Position numbers and translations under genes: made by a program. 32,895 bases of DNA from Chitinophaga pinensis (GTDB lineage: Bacteria; Bacteroidota; Bacteroidia; B-17B0; Aurantibacillaceae): NCBI GenBank assembly GCA_945887955.1, contig CAMCZO010000028.1, forward strand, positions 1 to 32,895, written 5' to 3'. The notes below the pieces were generated by a model. The model saw only the letters and a list, made by a program, of their open reading frames with translations. It was not told the DNA's origin and did not search any database. The first letter of the stretch is position 1; every line of letters begins with the position of its first letter. Shown in pieces: positions 1 through 8,368 of the stretch.

Positions 1-150
1 ATATTTTTTTATGGAGTTATTCTTGAGTTTATGCAAGCCAATTATTTTTCTAATCGCAGCGCTGATTTTTATGATATCGCTGCAAATACTGCTGGTTGTG
101 TTATTGCAGTTTTAGTTTTTAAAAAAACAAAGTCAATTTATAAAATTTAA
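1..150 (+). CDS. VanZ-like membrane protein, C-terminal fragment
   Basis: The window opens inside an open frame that ends at TAA 148-150, leaving 49 residues. The visible part contains GVILEFMQ, then a serine/aspartate stretch (NRSADFYD), then DIAANTAGCVIAV and a short basic tail. This order, E-F-Q followed by R-S-x-D-x-x-D-x-x-A-N-T-x-G and a last hydrophobic helix, is the typical C-terminus of VanZ-family proteins. These are small multi-helix membrane proteins of uncertain function, named after a teicoplanin-resistance accessory protein. The start lies outside the window. It converges on the next gene, which is on the minus strand 27 bases away. Family assignment rests on about 45 residues only. 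Confidence 0.6.
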   Translation: MFFYGVILEFMQANYFSNRSADFYDIAANTAGCVIAVLVFKKTKSIYKI

Positions 151-177
151 ATTCTAGATTAAAAATAAAAAATCAGT

Positions 178-1107
178 TTATTTTGACTTAAATAAAGATT
201 TTTGATTTTTTGGATTTGGTTTATTCTTTTTATCCATTTCTTTTTGATTAGTTCTTGCATCAACATCTTTAATAGATACCCACCGATCTTTTTTTAATTC
301 GATTGCGTCAAAGCTTCCGTCTGGCCCATAAAATTGAAACATTCCTTCCAAAAAAGCACCATCTTCTCTCGATGCTAAATGACTATATATAATTTGCTTT
401 TTTCTTTCAATATATTTTAAACTCATACTTACTTCGCTACTATATTCAAACATCAAACGCTTCGGACTTTTTTTTGGTATCTTAAATATATCTTTTCCAA
501 AAACTGGCTCTCCATCTGATTTAAAATATAATACATCTATAAATTTTCTTTTTGTTAATTTTGAATTTCCATCCCAACCAATAAGAGTATAAAATCCATC
601 ACATTCAATAATTTGAGTATAAAGCATGCCAAACCATTTATCAGGGCCACCGATATGATTTTCAGGCGATTTCACATCTATTGAATGATCGCGTAATTTA
701 AATACTTCGAATTCTGAAATGGTTTTATAATTTAAAAATGATTTTTTTATGCGCTTACTATTATTCACAATTAAATATCCAAAGTAGGTATGCGTTCCAT
801 CATCTTTGTTCAGATTCCAGGTAATTAATTTAAATTTTTTGTCTTTTGGAAATACTATAGACGCTTCTTTAATACTATCAAATGGATAATTTAAAATAGT
901 AGCATCGTTAACAATTTTGTCCCAAGCAGCAATAAATTTTTTGTTGGCATCAATTCTTTCGCTTTCAATTCGACTTAAAAATCCTTTTTCAATTATTTTT
1001 AATTCTTGTTCAACTTCTTTAAAAAAAACAAATGAACTATCGTTTTTTTGAGGAAAACAAATTAATTCAGTAATTATAAATAAAAAAAATAAAATACGTT
1101 TATTCAC
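178..1107 (-). CDS. Secreted protein of unknown function (309 aa)
   Basis: I do not recognise the function. Residues 1-20 form a signal peptide (a basic MNKR start, a hydrophobic core, cleavage probably before KNDSS). The mature part begins with a helical, charged segment (about 25-75). An alpha/beta-looking core follows, with aromatic-rich stretches such as LITWNLNKDDGTHTYFGYL (about 93-111) and FYTLIGWDGN (about 172-181), which look like beta strands. The C-terminal 25 residues are Lys/Asn/Gln-rich and probably disordered. I have an impression of similar secreted proteins in Bacteroidota but cannot name a domain. It stands alone: the upstream side is a 303-base gap leading to a divergent gene, and downstream it converges on the VanZ-like fragment. 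Confidence 0.8.
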   Translation of the reverse strand: MNKRILFFLFIITELICFPQKNDSSFVFFKEVEQELKIIEKGFLSRIESERIDANKKFIAAWDKIVNDATILNYPFDSIKEASIVFPKDKKFKLITWNLNKDDGTHTYFGYLIVNNSKRIKKSFLNYKTISEFEVFKLRDHSIDVKSPENHIGGPDKWFGMLYTQIIECDGFYTLIGWDGNSKLTKRKFIDVLYFKSDGEPVFGKDIFKIPKKSPKRLMFEYSSEVSMSLKYIERKKQIIYSHLASREDGAFLEGMFQFYGPDGSFDAIELKKDRWVSIKDVDARTNQKEMDKKNKPNPKNQKSLFKSK

Positions 1108-1410
1108 AGGTATATAATTTGAAAACTAAGTAAAGATACAAATAATGGTAATTGTATTTAATATAATAAGGCCGATCTATTCTATATATTATAAGCGTTT
1201 TTAATTTGAAAATCAAATTTTTTATTAAAATTACAAATTTTCTATTTTTTCAATGTTTCTAAGTCTTTATAAAAGAATTGACTGATGTTTTTAACAAAAT
1301 TTATAAATGAAATCGGTATAAATAGAGTTTTTTTTTAATCTTTTTTAAATCTATTGTTAATTTTGGGTATCTAAATTTGATAGAATATTATATTTTAAAT
1401 TAATTTAAAA
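1108..1410. other. 303-base divergent intergenic region
   Basis: This very AT-rich spacer separates the minus-strand secreted protein from the plus-strand thioredoxin-like gene and should hold both promoters. I see a Bacteroidota-type -7 box for the plus-strand gene at 1372-1379 and no convincing equivalent for the minus-strand gene. No RNA gene, strong hairpin or extra coding frame is apparent. Confidence 0.6.
1372..1379 (+). promoter_or_regulatory. Putative -7 promoter element (TAAATTTG)
   Basis: TAAATTTG matches the Bacteroidota -7 consensus TAnnTTTG exactly and lies 31 bases before the ATG at 1411. A TTG at 1354-1356 could be the -33 element, but the 15-base spacing is shorter than the usual 17-23. 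The position suits the thioredoxin-like pair. Matches to this motif are expected by chance in DNA this AT-rich. Confidence 0.4.
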
Positions 1411-2958
1411 ATGAAAAATATTTATATAATTTTTGTTTTGATATTTTTGTTTTCTGTCAGAATAATTGCCCAAAAAGGTTACGACATAAAATTTAAAATT
1501 AATGGCTGTAAAGACACAACTATGTTTTTAGCTAAATATTATTTTGATCAAACGTCAATCATAGATAGCTGTAAACATGTTAAAAATGGAAATATTCAAT
1601 TTAAAGGGAGCTTACCTTTAGACAGAGGTGTATACATTTTAGTTAATCAAGATAAGGCCCGATATATCGATTTTATAATAAACGATAATCAAAATTTTAC
1701 AATTAATGGAGAATATACTAATTTAATGGCTTCATTAAAATGCATTAAGAGTAAAGAAAATGATGAGCTATTCTCTTACGCTAAATTTATGATGGCTAGA
1801 GATAAAGATTTTGGAACTGCAATTAGTCAAATTAAAGGGAAATCGAAAGCGGATAGCTTAATTATAGTTAACGAAAAACAGAAAGTTATTGCCGAAGAAA
1901 TTAAAAAATTTGATAAAGAATTCTTAATACGAAATAAAGGCAATTTTGTTTTTGATTTTATGAATTTAAGAACTGAAAAGTATCCAGAAACCATACCTAA
2001 TGCAAGTAACGGAAGGCCTGATAGTATTTATCAATATTATTATTACAAAAATCATTTTTTTGATGGAGTTAATTTTAAAGATGAGAGAATAATGTTTACC
2101 CCATTTTTTGGCGAAAAAATTAAACGCTTTTTTGATCAGGTGCTAGTTCAACAGCCAGATTCAATTATTAGAGAATTAGACAAAATACTTAGTCAGTGTT
2201 TGCCAGGTACTTTAGTTTTTAATACCTTGATTGGCCATTTTACATATAAATACGAAACCAATAAGGCTTTGAGTTTTGATCAGTTTGGAAATTGCAATAC
2301 GTTTGAAAAAGTTTTTGTTTATTTAGCCGATAATTATATTTGCAATGGAAAAGCAGAAGGCATTTATGATGACGCTACAATTTTAAAGATTAAAGACAGG
2401 GTAAATATTTTACGCAAATTATTACCTGGCCAAAAAGTTACCGATTTGCAAATGATAGACACCCTTAATGGAAAGCAAGTTCTAAATATGGGATTTGATA
2501 CAACTAAAACAAGTGCAGGCGCCACATTTTTGTATAATAAGTATGCTGGTAAATTAAGCACAATGTATAAAACCTTATATGAAATAAATGCAAAATATAC
2601 TATTTTAGTTTTTTGGGCCGCAGATTGTGGGCATTGTCAAAAAGAGGTACCAAAATTGTATAAAGATTTGCAAAGCATCAAGGGCTCAGTAGATTTTAAA
2701 GTATATGCAGTTCAAACAAAAGAAGAATTATTTAACGATTGGAAAAAATTTATATCCGAAAATAATTTGAAAGATTTTATTCATGTTTTCGATCCAGTTC
2801 ACATTAATAATATAAAAGAAACTTTTGACATCACAGGTACTCCAGTTATCTTTTTATTAGACAAGGATAAAAAAGTTAAAGCAAAAAAGTTAGCAGCCGA
2901 CCAGGTTGTTGATATTATTAAAAATCTTGAATCAGCCGAAAAAAACCTCATAAAATAA
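1411..2958 (+). CDS. Secreted thioredoxin-fold protein, copy 1 (TlpA/ResA-like)
   Basis: This 515-residue protein is probably a periplasmic thiol-disulfide oxidoreductase. Residues 1-20 are a signal peptide (cleavage near AQKGYD). About 22-115 resembles the DUF4369 beta domain found before thioredoxin domains in this phylum. About 115-370 is a helical region containing a block (NGRPDSIYQYYYYKNHFF, then DGVNFKDERI) typical of DUF5106-type proteins. The C-terminal thioredoxin fold (about 385-510) has the redox motif C406-G-H-C409 in the context FWAADCGHCQ, and the cis-proline loop TPVIF. The partner substrate is unknown. It is followed after 32 bases by a close paralogue, so the two are probably co-transcribed. 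It also carries scattered extra cysteines outside the active site (for example in NGCKD, IIDSCKH and GNCNTF). Confidence 0.85.
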   Translation: MKNIYIIFVLIFLFSVRIIAQKGYDIKFKINGCKDTTMFLAKYYFDQTSIIDSCKHVKNGNIQFKGSLPLDRGVYILVNQDKARYIDFIINDNQNFTINGEYTNLMASLKCIKSKENDELFSYAKFMMARDKDFGTAISQIKGKSKADSLIIVNEKQKVIAEEIKKFDKEFLIRNKGNFVFDFMNLRTEKYPETIPNASNGRPDSIYQYYYYKNHFFDGVNFKDERIMFTPFFGEKIKRFFDQVLVQQPDSIIRELDKILSQCLPGTLVFNTLIGHFTYKYETNKALSFDQFGNCNTFEKVFVYLADNYICNGKAEGIYDDATILKIKDRVNILRKLLPGQKVTDLQMIDTLNGKQVLNMGFDTTKTSAGATFLYNKYAGKLSTMYKTLYEINAKYTILVFWAADCGHCQKEVPKLYKDLQSIKGSVDFKVYAVQTKEELFNDWKKFISENNLKDFIHVFDPVHINNIKETFDITGTPVIFLLDKDKKVKAKKLAADQVVDIIKNLESAEKNLIK

Positions 2959-2990
2959 AATAAAATCAAAAACAATTAAACAAAACAAAC

Positions 2991-4499
2991 ATGAAAAAAT
3001 TTATTCTTTTTCTTACCATCGCTAACATTTATTCATTCAGCGGATTATCTCAAAATGGATACGATATTAAAGTAAATTTTAAGGGATGCAAAGACTCAAT
3101 GGTTTATTTAGTAAAGTATACATGGGATCAACAATATCTTGTAGATACATGTAAAAAAATAAAAAATGGTCAAATTCAATTTAAAGGAAAAAAAGATTTA
3201 GATAAAGGGGTATACGTTTTAGTTAGCCAATCTAATTCTATTTATTTTGATTTTTTTATAAATGAAAATCAAAAATTTTCAATTTCAACAGATATTTCTG
3301 ATGTGGTTAATAGTCTTAAAGTAACAGGAAATAAAGAAAACGAAGAATTTTTTAAATACATTAAATATATTACCACTAAAAATCAAGATTTTGGTAAAGT
3401 AAGTGCTCAAACTATAGGAAAAAGTAAAGAAGATAGTTCGAAATTTATGAATGAAAAAATTAAAGAATTAAACATAGATGTTAAAAAGTTTGATTCTGAT
3501 TTTATGACTAAAAATAAAAATACTTATTTGTATGATGTATTAAATCTTAAAACTGAAAAAGAACCAATTGAGATTCCAAAAGCAAAAAATGGAAGGCCAG
3601 ACAGCATCTTTCAATATTACTATTATAAAAATCATTTTTTTGATGGCATTAATTTTAAAGACGAAAGAATTATTCGCACGCCATTTTTTGATGACCGTGT
3701 CAAAAAATATTTTGATAATGTAATTTTACAACACCCCGATACTTTAAATAAAGAAATTGATTTTGTTCTAGGCAAATGCGAAGAAAATAATTTGGTGTAT
3801 AATTTATTAATAGGTTATTTCACTTACAAGTTCGAACAAAGTAAAATAATGGGCTTTGACAAAGTATTTGTTCATTTAGCCGACAAGTATATTTTACCAG
3901 GTCGTTCCTCAAGTGTATATTCAGAAGAAACAGTTAAAAAAATTAGGGAGCGAGTAGATATCATGCGTAATTTATTGTTAGACTCTAAAGTTTCTGATTT
4001 GTTGATGATTGATTCTGTATATGGTAAACAAGTTAGAAAGATGGGTTTTGATACCGCCTCTTCAAGTAAAAGTATTACCGATTTATATTACAAGAACCTA
4101 GAAAAGTTGACACCAATGTTTAAATCCTTGTACAGCGTTAATGCTAAATATACAATTTTGATTTTTTGGGCAGTTGATTGTGGACATTGTAAAACCGAAA
4201 TACCTATTTTAAATACAGGTATAAAATCACTAAAAGGAAAAATTGATGTAAAAGTTTACGCTGTTCAAACTAAAGATGAATTATTTAACGATTGGAAAAA
4301 ATTTATTGTAGAAAATAAATTAAATGATTTTGTAAATGTATTTGACCCCATTCATTTAAATAATTTAAAAGAAAGATTTGATATTTATTCAACCCCAGTA
4401 ATTTATATTTTGGACAGAGATAAGAAGATAAAAGCAAAACGTTTATCTGCAGATCAAGTTGTTGATTTATTAAAAAACTTTGATGCTTTTGACAAATAA
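2991..4499 (+). CDS. Secreted thioredoxin-fold protein, copy 2 (TlpA/ResA-like)
   Basis: This 502-residue paralogue of the preceding gene has the same layout: signal peptide 1-20 (cleavage near SQNGYD), DUF4369-like beta domain, DUF5106-like helical middle with NGRPDSIFQYYYYKN, and a C-terminal thioredoxin domain with C397-G-H-C400 (FWAVDCGHCK) and the cis-proline loop TPVIY. By eye the two thioredoxin domains share about two thirds of their residues, while the N-terminal halves are more divergent. Copy 2 lacks a short insertion that copy 1 has just before the conserved KVF(V)xLADxYI stretch. The pair arose by tandem duplication, and both active sites are intact, which argues against decay. 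Substrate specificity cannot be read from sequence. Confidence 0.85.
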   Translation: MKKFILFLTIANIYSFSGLSQNGYDIKVNFKGCKDSMVYLVKYTWDQQYLVDTCKKIKNGQIQFKGKKDLDKGVYVLVSQSNSIYFDFFINENQKFSISTDISDVVNSLKVTGNKENEEFFKYIKYITTKNQDFGKVSAQTIGKSKEDSSKFMNEKIKELNIDVKKFDSDFMTKNKNTYLYDVLNLKTEKEPIEIPKAKNGRPDSIFQYYYYKNHFFDGINFKDERIIRTPFFDDRVKKYFDNVILQHPDTLNKEIDFVLGKCEENNLVYNLLIGYFTYKFEQSKIMGFDKVFVHLADKYILPGRSSSVYSEETVKKIRERVDIMRNLLLDSKVSDLLMIDSVYGKQVRKMGFDTASSSKSITDLYYKNLEKLTPMFKSLYSVNAKYTILIFWAVDCGHCKTEIPILNTGIKSLKGKIDVKVYAVQTKDELFNDWKKFIVENKLNDFVNVFDPIHLNNLKERFDIYSTPVIYILDRDKKIKAKRLSADQVVDLLKNFDAFDK

Positions 4500-4697
4500 T
4501 CTAATAAATTAAGCAATAATTTGTTTTAATTTTAAAAACAAAAGAAGTAAAAAGTAATGAAAAAATGAGAACAGGATAATTGAAAACTCAATTTTTCACA
4601 ATTTTTTATTTAAATGTCGATTCTATAATCATCATTAATTTATACTAAATTATGTAACTAAGACTAATAATTGACATTATGTTTTTAAAATAGAAAT

Positions 4698-5831
4698 ATG
4701 AAAAAGACATTTTGTTTACTTTTAGTTGTTTTTAGCAGACTAATTTTTAGTCAAACCGAATTAAAAGCGCTTATCAATATTAAAATTGATACTTTTAGTG
4801 TAAAAGAATATAATCCTGATGAGATTCCTAAAGAGTTTAGGAAAATATATATTGAATTTGGTTATGGCGATCATGCTATAATAAATCCTAAAGAGGTAGA
4901 AGTTTTAAAAAATGCAGTTATTAAAAGCATTGATCTTGTTTATACTAAATTCCCTAAAGATCAAGACTTAAGTGATCTTAACAGAAGGAGAATAGAGTAC
5001 TTACATTTGTTATGTCCCAGTATATTTAATAATACAATGACAAAATGGAGTATTATAACCCAAACTAATTGTATTAGCGAAAAGAAAGCCAAATCATTGT
5101 ATCATGGCTTTGTTGTAATATACAGGCCTGCTGCAACCGCTGAGAGCATTGCTGAAGAAATATTTTCTTTAGAAAATTGTTGGAAAAATAAATTAGTAAA
5201 GGATTCATCTGTTTTAAAAATTTTTATAAGAAATAAATGGGAAAATATTACTGTAGTTTCTGACTTGACTGGAAGCATGTCCCCTTATTTGAGTCAATTA
5301 TTTCTTTGGTATAAATTAACGTTTTTAACTAAAGATTTTTCTGAATTTATTTTTTTTAATGATGGAGATATGAAATCTGACAACATTAAAAAACCAGGAA
5401 AAACAGGTGGTGTATATTATTGTAAAAGCACAAACAGAGATACAGTATTTAAAACAGCAATCAACTGTATGAGAAGAGGATATGGGGGGGATATTCAAGA
5501 GAACAATATTGAAGCCATAATTTTAGCTATAAATAAAAATCCCAATTTAAAAGAAGTGATTTTAATTGCTGATAATTGGGCGCCAATGAGAGATTATTAT
5601 TTAATGAGTCAAATTAAAATACCTGTACATGTTATTATTTGTGGTTTGATTCCAGGAATGCCAATAAATACAGAATATCTTGATCTCGCTAGGAATACAA
5701 AAGGTAGTATTCACACAGTTGAAGATGATATTAGTCAATTAATTTATATTGCCGAAGGAAAAGTTATTCAAATTGGCGGCTTTGAATATAAGATTATTGG
5801 TGGAAGGTTTACTAAAATCCGTAGGTCTTGA
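4698..5831 (+). CDS. Secreted von Willebrand factor A-like domain protein
   Basis: This 377-residue protein starts with a signal peptide (1-18, cleavage near FSQTE). Residues 20-180 have no recognised domain. From about 183 a von Willebrand A-like fold is visible. The strand ENITVVSD leads into D189-L-T191-G-S193-M, a variant of the DxSxS metal-ion-dependent adhesion site. A glycine-rich GGDIQENNIEAI (263-274) follows, resembling the GGDxPE-x-ALEA helix start seen in many such domains. KEVILIADN (285-293) supplies the usual later aspartate. A final strand (VHVIICG) and a helix complete the fold. The domain usually mediates metal-dependent protein binding, but the partner is unknown. The gene lies 198 bases after the thioredoxin pair on the same strand, so a shared job is possible but not shown. 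Confidence 0.7.
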   Translation: MKKTFCLLLVVFSRLIFSQTELKALINIKIDTFSVKEYNPDEIPKEFRKIYIEFGYGDHAIINPKEVEVLKNAVIKSIDLVYTKFPKDQDLSDLNRRRIEYLHLLCPSIFNNTMTKWSIITQTNCISEKKAKSLYHGFVVIYRPAATAESIAEEIFSLENCWKNKLVKDSSVLKIFIRNKWENITVVSDLTGSMSPYLSQLFLWYKLTFLTKDFSEFIFFNDGDMKSDNIKKPGKTGGVYYCKSTNRDTVFKTAINCMRRGYGGDIQENNIEAIILAINKNPNLKEVILIADNWAPMRDYYLMSQIKIPVHVIICGLIPGMPINTEYLDLARNTKGSIHTVEDDISQLIYIAEGKVIQIGGFEYKIIGGRFTKIRRS

Positions 5832-5959
5832 TACTTTAATTTTTTAAAGATTTAGGACTGATTTTTTGAAAGAAAGTAATAAAAATAATCAGTTAATCAG
5901 TAGTATTAATTTTATAATTTAAATTATAGATATTTATTTAATACCAAATAAATTGTGTT

Positions 5960-6598
5960 TTAATAAGTTTCTTGTTTTAGCAACTTAACGTCTTCAATTA
6001 ATTTTTTAACTTCAGATGTATTAGTGCCATCATACATGCCTCTAATTCTTGCTTTTTTATCAATTAATAAAAATAATTCACTGTGTAAAAAACCTTCTGG
6101 AGATCCATCATCTTCAAAAGCATTTACTAAATAACTGGTTTTAGCTAAATCGTAAATTTGTTTTTTATTTCCAGTTAATAAATGCCATTTGTTAGTTTTT
6201 GCTCCATATGTATCTCCATAGTTACTTAATACAGCCACAGTATCATGCAAAGGATTAACTGAATGCGATAAAATTAATACTGAATCATCTGCCAGAAAAG
6301 CTTTTTGAACTTCTTGTAATTGATTACTCATCATTGGACAAATGCTTTGACAACTGGCAAAGAAAAAGTTAGCAATGTATATTTTGTTTTTAGTTGTGTT
6401 TTGATTTACAACTTGACCTATTTGATTTGTTAAATTAAAGCTGGCAATTTGATGATAAATTGTATCGCCAGCAATTATTTTTTTTTCGCCATAAATTGGG
6501 AGCAAAACACTTGACTTTTTCTCAGTACAACCAAAATAAAAGACAATACTACAAATTAGGATTATTTTAAGAATTAATTTTAATTTCATTTTTATCAA
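5960..6598 (-). CDS. SCO1/SenC/PrrC-family copper-binding lipoprotein
   Basis: SCO proteins are membrane-tethered thioredoxin-fold proteins that deliver copper to the CuA centre of cytochrome oxidase or act in thiol chemistry near it. This 212-residue copy has a lipoprotein signal with probable lipidated Cys24 (YFGC). The metal site is complete: C83-Q-S-I-C87-P (FFASCQSICPMM) and distal H172 (GFLHSELFLLID). Length is normal for the family. An alternative start at Met4 is possible. The first 32 coding bases overlap the end of the upstream cysteine-free paralogue, implying translational coupling. The oxidase operon it might serve is about 12 kb away on the other strand, and more than one SCO gene is common in this phylum. 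Confidence 0.9.
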   Translation of the reverse strand: MIKMKLKLILKIILICSIVFYFGCTEKKSSVLLPIYGEKKIIAGDTIYHQIASFNLTNQIGQVVNQNTTKNKIYIANFFFASCQSICPMMSNQLQEVQKAFLADDSVLILSHSVNPLHDTVAVLSNYGDTYGAKTNKWHLLTGNKKQIYDLAKTSYLVNAFEDDGSPEGFLHSELFLLIDKKARIRGMYDGTNTSEVKKLIEDVKLLKQETY

Positions 6599-7223
6599 TT
6601 AATTTTTGTTTTTCTTCTTTCAATCTTAAATGCTGATACTCTTCTATCAATCTTTTAAATTCAGAAACATAGCGAGCATCATAGTAACCGCGGATGTTTC
6701 GGTTTGCATCTATTAATAAAAAAAAACTATAATCAATATAGTAGGGTTTTTTTGTAAAATAATCTTTAATCTGAAATTTAAAATCTAAACTTTCTAAACC
6801 AAAAAAATGAATGTTATTATGATTTCCTAGTTTTAATAATTCATCATGCGCTTGTGATTTTCCGTTTTCATATTCAGTTACTAATATAAATGGAATACGT
6901 TCTATTTTTTGTTTTTTATAATTTAAATATTCCCATAATCCAGTTAATCTGTATGAATCATCTCTGTATTTTTTATCTATAAATACTATAACGTATAAAG
7001 GATAATTTATTTTTTCTTGTTTAAAATTAACACTACTATCGACATTTACCTTTTCGTAAAACAAATCGCTTACTTTATGATAAATGGTATCGCCATTTTT
7101 GTTTAATAATTTTTCTCCATAATATGGTAATTTTCTCGAGTTAATATTACTTGATTCTAGAATAAGCCAGAACATTGATGGGAAAGCTACAATAAGAATT
7201 ATTAGCCATTTTTTGTTTTTCAT
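6567..7223 (-). CDS. SCO-like protein without copper ligands
   Basis: This 218-residue protein has one N-terminal membrane anchor (about 6-22, after MKNKKW) and no lipobox. It resembles the neighbouring SCO protein in two places. The N-terminal part has PYYGEKLLNKNGDTIYHKVSDL-like spacing, matching PIYGEKKIIAGDTIYHQIA in the neighbour. The C-terminal part has FFLLIDANRNIRGYYD with a following SEFKRLIEE helix, matching LFLLIDKKARIRGMYD and SEVKKLIED. The whole sequence contains no cysteine. The strand that should carry CxxxC reads YVIVFIDKKYRDD, and the distal histidine position before FFLLID is aspartate. It therefore cannot bind copper in the SCO manner. The frame is intact and overlaps the SCO gene by 32 bases, so it looks like a maintained partner rather than a pseudogene. 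Confidence 0.75.
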   Translation of the reverse strand: MKNKKWLIILIVAFPSMFWLILESSNINSRKLPYYGEKLLNKNGDTIYHKVSDLFYEKVNVDSSVNFKQEKINYPLYVIVFIDKKYRDDSYRLTGLWEYLNYKKQKIERIPFILVTEYENGKSQAHDELLKLGNHNNIHFFGLESLDFKFQIKDYFTKKPYYIDYSFFLLIDANRNIRGYYDARYVSEFKRLIEEYQHLRLKEEKQKLIDKNEIKINS

Positions 7224-7246
7224 TTAAGTATAAATTGGATATTAAA

Positions 7247-8302
7247 TTACTCTAGAATTATTTTTTTTGATAATATTTTTTCTCCGAGTTTAAGTTTTAA
7301 AAAATAGACTCCTGGGTTTAAATCTTTTAAATTAATATTTTCTAAACTAGTTGAACTATTTTCAAAAGATAATTGCTTTACAATTTTTCCTGTGATATCG
7401 TAAATGAACATGCTAATGTTTTTTGATGAATTGTTTTTTATTTCAATGTTTAAAATACCTTTAGAAGGATTTGGATAAAAATTAAGACTGCTTTCATCCA
7501 TAATATGGTTTGTCAACCCAACTACTATTGATTTGCTATTACCTGTTATTAAAGCGGTAACTGTTGGCGTTTGAGATGTAATTAAACTAATACGGGTGTA
7601 ATTGATACTTAAGACGGGGAATTTTTGTGAGGCATGAAAATAATTATAATATGTTTGTTTTATTGTGCCTACTTGTGATGGAGGGAGGCCTGTTATTAAT
7701 GCAGCAGATAGGTTTAGTGTTTGAACACTTTTAACTCTTAATACATTTGTTAAGGTAAGATTATTGGGTAGTTTAATTGTTCCATAACCATCTGCATTTG
7801 ATGTTAATGTTCCAGAACAAGTCCCGTTTAAAGAAAATACGAAGGTTCCAGAAAAATTATCGCTTATACTTGTTCCAAAAGCCATAGGATATTTTGCAGC
7901 TATCGCGGTATTTGTAAAATTAAAAGACAAAGTGCTCGACGTAAGGCCTAATAACTCTGTTTGAGTAGTTGGAGTTATTGAAGATTTTAAAAAAGTATAT
8001 AATCCTCCTTGTTTCTCAACTATATTACAACCAGAAAAGCTTGCAGAATTTGTAACTGTTGTAGGGCTAATATAGGCAGTTTCTAATATATTGGGTTTAG
8101 CATTCAATTTTGTAAAATCCCAAGTTATGTTATTACCGATAAGTCCAATAGGCATAGCAGAAGAAAATCCTAAAGTATCCATTGGATAAACAAGGTTTGT
8201 ATCTCCAACTGTTGGTTGATTAAAACTTTGAGTTAGAACTAGGTTTTGAGATTTTAAACTTATTCCAATTAGTATTAGAAAATAAAAAAAAGGTTGTTTC
8301 AT
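7247..8302 (-). CDS. T9SS cargo protein with type A sorting domain
   Basis: This 351-residue secreted protein has a signal peptide at 1-18 (MKQPFFYFLILIGISLKS). The middle part is a Ser/Thr/Asn-rich beta-type domain of unknown function: it begins with a Q-x-x-V-G-D-T motif and contains a single FSGCNIVEKQGG cysteine. A C-terminal T9SS type A sorting domain spans about 270-351. The domain's landmarks are LNFYPNPSKGILNIEI, the strand MFIYDITGKIV, and the ending LKDLNPGVYFLKLKLGEKILSKKIILE-type pattern (last residues KKIILE). Such proteins are exported to the periplasm, cross the outer membrane through the type IX system and are attached to the surface or released. Its activity is not recognisable. 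It follows bshC by 66 bases and precedes the SCO-like gene by 23. Confidence 0.85.
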   Translation of the reverse strand: MKQPFFYFLILIGISLKSQNLVLTQSFNQPTVGDTNLVYPMDTLGFSSAMPIGLIGNNITWDFTKLNAKPNILETAYISPTTVTNSASFSGCNIVEKQGGLYTFLKSSITPTTQTELLGLTSSTLSFNFTNTAIAAKYPMAFGTSISDNFSGTFVFSLNGTCSGTLTSNADGYGTIKLPNNLTLTNVLRVKSVQTLNLSAALITGLPPSQVGTIKQTYYNYFHASQKFPVLSINYTRISLITSQTPTVTALITGNSKSIVVGLTNHIMDESSLNFYPNPSKGILNIEIKNNSSKNISMFIYDITGKIVKQLSFENSSTSLENINLKDLNPGVYFLKLKLGEKILSKKIILE

Positions 8303-8368
8303 AGATTAATTTTTAAATTTATTAAAAGTAGATAAAATATAATAAATTGGTTAATTAATTTGATTTAT

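Noticed and set aside
4520..4542. Hairpin TTTGTTTT/AAAACAAA after the second thioredoxin-like gene
   Set aside because: The stem is almost only A-T, has a bulge, and no T run follows; too weak to call a terminator.
5913..5928. 16-base perfect palindrome TATAATTTAAATTATA between convergent genes
   Set aside because: A pure A/T palindrome of this size is expected by chance in DNA this AT-rich, and there is no second copy.
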